Shown: piece by piece, positions 58,360 through 64,000 of the stretch
How the letters are laid out: each line of letters starts with the position of its first letter
How positions within the stretch are numbered: the stretch's first letter is position 1
Origin: Pleurodeles waltl
Lineage: Eukaryota > Chordata > Amphibia > Caudata > Salamandridae
Reading direction: 5' to 3'
NCBI RefSeq assembly: GCF_031143425.1
Contig: NC_090442.1
Coordinates: 430,871,776-430,935,775 of the forward strand
Length of the DNA: 64,000 bases
Notes under the pieces: model-generated
Database searches by the model: none
What the model saw: the letters and a program-made list of their open reading frames with translations, nothing else
Told to the model about the DNA's origin: nothing
Program-made: the position numbers and the translations under genes

Positions 58360-60970
58360 TATTTCAAGTTCCGCCTTCATTACTCCTTACTCTTTGAGGG
58401 CCTTTTAATATATCGCCCCCGGGCCCCAAGAATGACTTTCTTTCTACATGGCCTGCTATAACCAAACCCATTGCCTTGACCCCCAAGGCTGTTGTAGTGG
58501 GAGATTTCAATTTCCACCTAGAGGATAAACGAGACCCTGCAACAAGGGAGTTTCTTGATCTGATGTCAAGCCTTGACTGGTCTCTCACTGACATGGCTGC
58601 GTCACACCGCGCAGGACATACGCTGGATGGCATATTCATCCGATATGATAGTTTGACTAGCCTAGATAACACTGTCTTGAATTGGACAGATCACCCCTTG
58701 TTGACCTTTAAGGTAGCCTATTCCATGGCTGGTATTAAATTGCCTGCTGCCCCTAGGTTAGGCAGGAAATGGCATAAGGTGAAGGAGCAGAGCCTGTCCA
58801 AGGCCCTTAAGTCTGGATGGGATTACGCATGAGAGAGGGCCTCTCTAAATTGGAGTTCTTTGATTCGGGGCTCAGGGTTGCCATTGATATGCTTGCGCCC
58901 TTGGTGACGTCAAGTCCCAGGCCGAGGCGGACCCCTCCCTACAGAGATTTTATCGCCGTCAGGAACGCAGATGGATAAGACTGAAGCTGAGAGAGTCAAG
59001 CTCAGGGCCTCTCTTGAGGACTATAAATCACCAATTAAAAAAGGTAAAACAGAATACTTCTCTCGTAAAATCAGGCAAGCACAAAATGGAGCAAAGGAAC
59101 TTTTTAAAGTGGTCCGCACCCTGACCCACTCGCCGGCCACTTCCTGGCTTGAGAACTTTTGCCAGAGAGAGGTTGACTTCTTTAAGAATAAAAATATTCA
59201 GCTGCATGCGTATTTTGCAAAGCTCCCTCTAGAAGGGGATGGAGGAGACCCAGAGGACACTCAGCCCGTAGATTCCAGTGCTGAGCTGACCAATGTTTCA
59301 CCGCTATTAGCCAACAGAATTTCTGAATTTGTGTAAAGTGTAAAGTCAGGGTCACCTAATTACCCTTGCCCCACAAGGATACTAAAGTTGGTGCCTGACC
59401 TGGTTTCTGCTGCTTTGGAACCGGTCTACTCTGACATATTAAGGGAAGGGTGCTTCCCTCCCGCCTGGAAGTAATCCACTGTGATCCCTCTTATACAGAA
59501 GCCTAGCTGTGAGTCTAATGACTTGACAAATTTGCGGCCCATTTCTCTTTTACCCACCACTGCCAAGATATTAGAGAAACATCTTAATACCAAACTGGCT
59601 GATTTTCTTCAGGCCAGTGATGGACTAGACCCCTCTCAACATGGCTTCCACCAAGCTCATAGTACAGAATCCGCTCTGTTATCTTCAGCAGATATCATTA
59701 GGAAAAGAGTGGATTGGGGGGGCATTCTTGTTCTATTGGATCTTTCCACCACATTTGATACCATATCCCCTCAACTGTTGATCCAGAGGCTCTCTCAGGC
59801 CAGAGTAAGAGGAAAGGTCCTTGATATTCTGAAATCTTTCCTGACGGACAGATCTATCAAGGTGAGTTACGGAGACTTTAAGGCCACTCCGTTTCAACTT
59901 CCTTGTGGTGTCCCACAAGGGTCTTCGCTCAGCCTTACTTTGTTCAACATTTATGTCGCACCTCTGGCCAGATTGGTTCATTCATTTGGGTTTCAAGTGG
60001 TGTCTTATGCGGATGATACTCAGCTAATTATTCCTGTCAACCATAATTGGGAAGAGGTGGCAGACAGATTTTATGTCTGCATGAGCAAGATCAACAGCTG
60101 GATGAGCCATAACTGGCTCAAAATGAATGGAGATAAGACAGAAATTGTTTTCTTTGGCATGGACATTAATTTATGGAGCCCACGCTGGTGGCCAAAGTCT
60201 TGCAATGAGTGTCCAGTTCCGAGATCGTCGGCCAGGAAGCTTGGTATTGTATTCGACAGTACTCTATCGTTTGAGCAACAAGTCAACCATGTGGTCAAAT
60301 GTTGCTGCTGGTCTATGAAAATACTAAAGAAAATCTTCCCATTTCTTCAGGATGAATTTAAAATTATAGTTATCCTAGCTTTAGTCATTTCTAAATTGGA
60401 TTACTGTAATGCTCTCATGTTAAACATCAACACGGCTGCCCTAGATAGACTACAGCTTATTCAGAACGCTGCGGCCCGCCTTGTCCTGGATCTACCTCAC
60501 TCCGCATCGTCCAGCAGGAGCCTGAAACGGCTCCACTGGTTACCAGTGGAGAAACAGATTACGTTTAAGACACTTTGCCTTACATATAAGGACTACCACC
60601 AGGCAGGCTGTTCTTACCTAAGCTCAGTTTCACAGCCCAATCAGCCTTGTCGCCAGCTCAGATCTGCTGCGCTCCAGCTTATCCCGGTGCCCTGCTGCCA
60701 TCGGGCTCGATGGGGAGACAAAGCCTTCTCGGAGGTGGCAGCGAGACTATGGAATACACTTGTGCCATCAATCAGGCTGGAGGAGACGTTTCTCCACTTT
60801 AGAAAGCAACTCAAAACCTGGCTGTTTTCAAATTAGGTAGAATGCACCTTCTTGTTGTCTTAGTGTCTTTTATTTCCTGGATCAGGATCCCTATGACTCA
60901 CTGTCTCCCTCAGTGCTTCGATGCTATGATCAGAATGTGCTTTCCAAATACTACAATACAATACAATATG
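58360..60970 (+). mobile_element. L2-like LINE, 5' truncated
   Basis: Starts inside the endonuclease domain (FEGLLIYRPPGPK near 58385, VVVGDFNFH near 58495, HTLDGIF near 58618, TDHPLL near 58690) and continues through RT to a C-terminal domain. The C-terminal LDYCNAL...LQLIQNAAARLV...SLKRLHWLPV...FRKQLKTWLF pattern is that of L2/CR1-group elements, L2 more likely. The 3' end carries an ACAATACAAT repeat near 60950-60965. The reading frame is broken by stops near 58832, 59336 and 59472, so it cannot encode a whole protein. Confidence 0.88.
59481..60836 (+). pseudogene. L2-like reverse transcriptase and C-terminal domain, 451-codon open frame
   Basis: The frame starts after a nonsense codon (TGGAAGTAA near 59467-59475), so it has no natural start; GTG is the first possible one. 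It contains the RT motifs LRPISLL, LLDLSTTFDT (catalytic Asp about residue 87), LPCGVPQGSSLSLTLFNIYV and SYADDTQL (Asp pair about 178-179), then the C-terminal repeat-binding-like region. Catalytic residues are kept over 451 codons without a stop, which points to a fairly young insertion, but upstream stops make it a remnant. Confidence 0.85.
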
Positions 60971-62280
60971 TGAAAATACTTCAATCATAATCACACAACT
61001 GTCCAACTATATGTGCTGCCCCTGAACATAATTCTGTCACTCCACCCAAAAGTCATTAAATTATCATATATTATAAAATGGCCACACAAATCCTGGCTCT
61101 ACTCCGCGTGTCTCAGCGAGAGCACAACAAAGAAAATATATATATAATTGAGAAAAAGTGTTTTTTGACTTCCCCATATCTTTGACACAGTTTACGAATC
61201 TTCACAAAATTTTCTAAAAAAAGTGCCACGGTGATTCTAGTTGCGCACAAAAAGTTTTGGGGTGATCCATCAAGCGGAGGCCAAGAAAAAGGGGGTGTAA
61301 AAAGAAGTTGCATTTCCCATGTTAATTTTCCAAAGGACCTATATACATGACTGCAACCTGAGCCACTGGATGGATTTACACCAAATTTGGTTGAAAACTA
61401 AATTTCAGTATGCAGATTGTGCTTTCAGTTATTTGATGTAAGTCCATCAAGTCGTTTTTGATAAATAAAGGGAAATAAATGTGTATATCTCTGGCTGTAA
61501 AATGGTCACAATGATGGCAGCGAATTCGGGAATGTGCGCAACAACAGGAATGCTGTGATTGCTTGGCTGCAACCTGACTAGAAAGTTGCAGCCGCCATTT
61601 TATTTTATGGGAGAGGATCCCCAGGACTGAAAATAAAAGAAAATTGATAAATGGTATAGGGAGTATAAGGGGTCAGGGTGGAGGTATCCTGATCCCAGTG
61701 GTGTGATAAAGGGGTGTTTGAGGGTCAAATTATGGGTTTAAATGATTTCACCCTGTGTGATATTCCTAAATATTCAAGAATATCCTTGAATATCCTCAAA
61801 TATGCTAGAATATTTGAGGACTTTCAAGAATATTCAAGAAAATGCAAAAAAAATCATTTAAAACAACATTCACTCATTCATTCACTAATTCATTAACTTG
61901 TACATGCAACCAAAAACTCATGTGCCCACTCAGTCATCCACTCAGACACTCATGAACCCACGCAAACCCACTCACAGACTCACACACCCACTTTGAGACA
62001 CACTCAGACACTCATGCACCAACTCACAGATTTACTGACAGAGACAGGCCCTGTGGCATCCCCCACTGCGAATGGCCAAAGGCCGTGCACAGTGTGGGGT
62101 TGGGTGGTTATAAGGGCTTGGCTCCAGGACCTGGCAGCAAGTAGTGTTTCGATTATCATAAAGTAATTAGAATGACTTTATATTAAAAAAAACATAGAAA
62201 TTCACTGAAACAACCAAAGGTTGCAGGGACATTATAGTTAGGGTCTGAATGTAGAATGTAGAACCATAGAAATTCAGCAG
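60971..62280. other. Cadherin intron, dispersed-repeat-like sequence
   Basis: No gene. Around 61130-61610 the text is non-AT-rich and may be an old repeat. 61740-61850 has repeated TATTC(A/T)AGAATAT motifs that pair with each other. 61860-62030 is rich in CACTCA units. Confidence 0.35.
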
Positions 62281-62305
62281 TTATAGTTATTTCAAATAAC
62301 TATAA
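62281..62305. repeat. Perfect 12-bp-arm palindrome
   Basis: TTATAGTTATTT, one C, then AAATAACTATAA: arms pair perfectly with a one-base centre. The surrounding text contains further ATAGTTA/TAACT motifs near 62235 and 62468, suggesting part of a dispersed element. Confidence 0.9.
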
Positions 62306-62765
62306 TTTGCGCCTTCCTGTAAATGTAACTCGTGCCTTTGCAATGCACAGCTAATTGCTCCACATATTATATAATTGATGATACCTTTTTTGCCATCTTT
62401 GATTTTATCACTCTAACATTTGCAATAAAATTATTGATAAGAAAACTGTGCATGGCGAGGGCGCGAGTTATAGATAACTGAGTGACAACTGACTACTACA
62501 TCGGAGAATAGATAAAGCAGAAGAAGACGGCCTGTGACTTGCCTCCCATCGCAGGTAAGCCAGGCTCCTTCAACTAATCTGCCTCAATCTCCACTTTGTC
62601 CTGCTGCAGAACATTTCTGCCTAAAGAAACCATGCCAGTGTAAGCCCTTTGTGCAGCTTGTTTCATCTCATTAATTTTACAGTGTGATCGTCTCACAGAC
62701 CCTGTCACTTGGTCATTAAAGTGTGTAGACCATGTGCTACTCCAATCCCTGGTCCAGAGCGATGG

Positions 62766-62960
62766 TTATATGAGTGAGAATGAGAGAGTGACACAGTGAG
62801 AGTGAGACAGAGTGAGAGTAAGTGAATGAAAATAAGTGTGAGGCAGTGAGAAAGAGTCAGAGTAAGGGAGTATGAGTAGGAATAAATGAGTGTGATTGAG
62901 AATAAGAATGAGTGAGTGAATGTAGGAGAGCATGAGTGTTTAAGTCTGCGCATGTGAGTT
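62766..62960. repeat. Degenerate GTGAGA-rich array
   Basis: Purine-rich run of GAGTGAGA, GTGAGAGT and AATGAGTG units on +. The matching Ser/Leu/Thr-rich - frame is a by-product. Confidence 0.85.
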
Positions 62961-63507
62961 GTGTGTGTTACACTTGTGAGCCAGTCTGCCATGCATGAAC
63001 TCGCTCAATCCCCCCACCTAAACCTTTCTGGAAGAAAATTTGCTCCCTGACTAGAATTGCAGGTACGTATTATTCTCCACCAATAACATATATCACAGGT
63101 CGAACCAATAACTACAATGATCTTGAGGCATATATCCATGTGAATTTGGAATATCAAACCAATGACATAGATGCAAATGTGACTTGCCAAAAGAACTACA
63201 AATAGTTGAGAAAAGCAACTGAATATCAGAAAGCATAGAATATTATAGTGACAGAACACATTTGAAAGTCAGTAATGCTGGTTTGTTGCACTGAGCCAAC
63301 AATATACTTATACTTTCATAGGTTCACATCTTCACACTGCACCAAAAGTGGTCTGTCTATGAGCTGAGAAATGCCAAATTTACCATCAGCTTTGTTGGAC
63401 TGATCCTTCTTTCAGCAGCATTGCCTTGGTTGGGGGTCTGGTATCATAGGATCCGAGGGATTTTGATGCACAAGCTGCATGGTGCACAATGATAAGATTT
63501 TACTTAC

Positions 63508-63613
63508 TTGTCAGTGAAGGTTCTCCCTGGTCAGAAACTTTTATTAACAATGTGTGTTTGAACTGCATCCCAGAAAATATTAAACTGTCATAATCCAACC
63601 CATGGGGCCCGAT
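63508..63613 (-). CDS. CDHR3/CDHR4-like cadherin, exon: end of an earlier repeat
   Basis: 106 bases with a strong acceptor (TTCCTGTTTTCTTGCAG, ending at 63614) and donor (A|GTAAGT at 63507). It encodes IGPHGLDYDSLIFSGMQFKH and then TLLIKVSDQGEPSLT, the last strands of a cadherin repeat: the LDYD strand, a L-x-I-x-V-x-D-x-G-x-P motif and the turn before the final strand. No ATG is present, so it is not found as a start-to-stop ORF. It is the most 5' exon of this gene in the window; earlier exons lie beyond 64000. The intron to the next exon is 18.8 kb. Confidence 0.88.
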
Positions 63614-64000
63614 CTGCAAGAAAACAGGAAGATGTAACACTGTGCACTTGGGGCTTTGTCATTCAAATATATATAACTGTTGCCACTCATACATTTATAA
63701 TAGTACCACAATCATTGTAATACATGAGATGCTTAACTACTACATATGACCTACATGGTGGCCGTTTAAATAGTCCAAGAGTTGTTTCACAAATTGTTAT
63801 CATGTGACGACTCCTGCACACATTTGGTTCATAATTTTCCTTTTAAAAGAGGTGGCGAGGTGCTTAAATTCAAAGCAAAACCTGACTTCATAGCGCATGA
63901 AACATCGTTAGGAAGCCGTGACCACCTGTGTGGCACCTAGTTTTCTAATATGCAATTATTTTTTTGATACTTTAAAAACTTTACTTTGATCCAAAACTAG

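Noticed and set aside
1..64000. CRISPR arrays, tRNA or rRNA genes
   Set aside because: The tandem arrays have no unique spacers, and no cloverleaf or rRNA core sequence was recognised.

Overview
The window looks like a piece of a very large, repeat-swollen vertebrate genome, most probably a salamander. The reasons are three. Cadherin exons are separated by introns of up to 18.8 kb. Almost all remaining sequence is transposon-derived: Harbinger, LINE, LTR and TTAA-site elements plus minisatellites. GC-rich Harbinger elements recur with the same termini, which fits the Harbinger expansion reported for the newt Pleurodeles; the species is inference. No bacterial genes, CRISPR arrays, tRNAs or rRNAs were seen.

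Positions 1-9320 are best read as one autonomous PIF/Harbinger transposon, with its left end outside the window and its right terminal repeat at 9296-9320. It carries a Myb/SANT gene on + (2-1371), an apparently intact DDE transposase on - in two exons (8992-8910 and 2938-1903), and a second Myb/SANT gene on + (3404-6758). The second Myb gene and three minisatellite arrays lie inside the 5.97 kb transposase intron. Splice phases and protein continuity support the two-exon transposase. A 766-bp tandem duplication has disturbed the second Myb gene.

Positions 9321-25400 hold LTR-like repeats, a decayed L1-type LINE, a hairpin-rich inverted-repeat element, a 3.35 kb element flanked by TTAA, simple-sequence arrays, and a Harbinger MITE built of hairpins (24663-25112).

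Positions 25475-63613 contain five consecutive exons of one cadherin-family gene on the - strand, most like the CDHR3/CDHR4 group. They encode the end of one cadherin repeat, one whole repeat, the cysteine-containing membrane-proximal repeat, and a Thr/Pro-rich stalk. All four junctions match in phase and protein sequence. The 5' exons lie beyond 64000. The membrane and cytoplasmic exons lie below 25475 and were not found. The introns are filled with Harbinger elements, non-LTR retrotransposons (one L2-like with a 451-codon open RT frame), a gypsy-type remnant, a near-identical 791-bp tandem duplication, and a second TTAA-flanked element. A related repeat at 54279 still shows the empty TTAA site that matches the insertion point of that second element.
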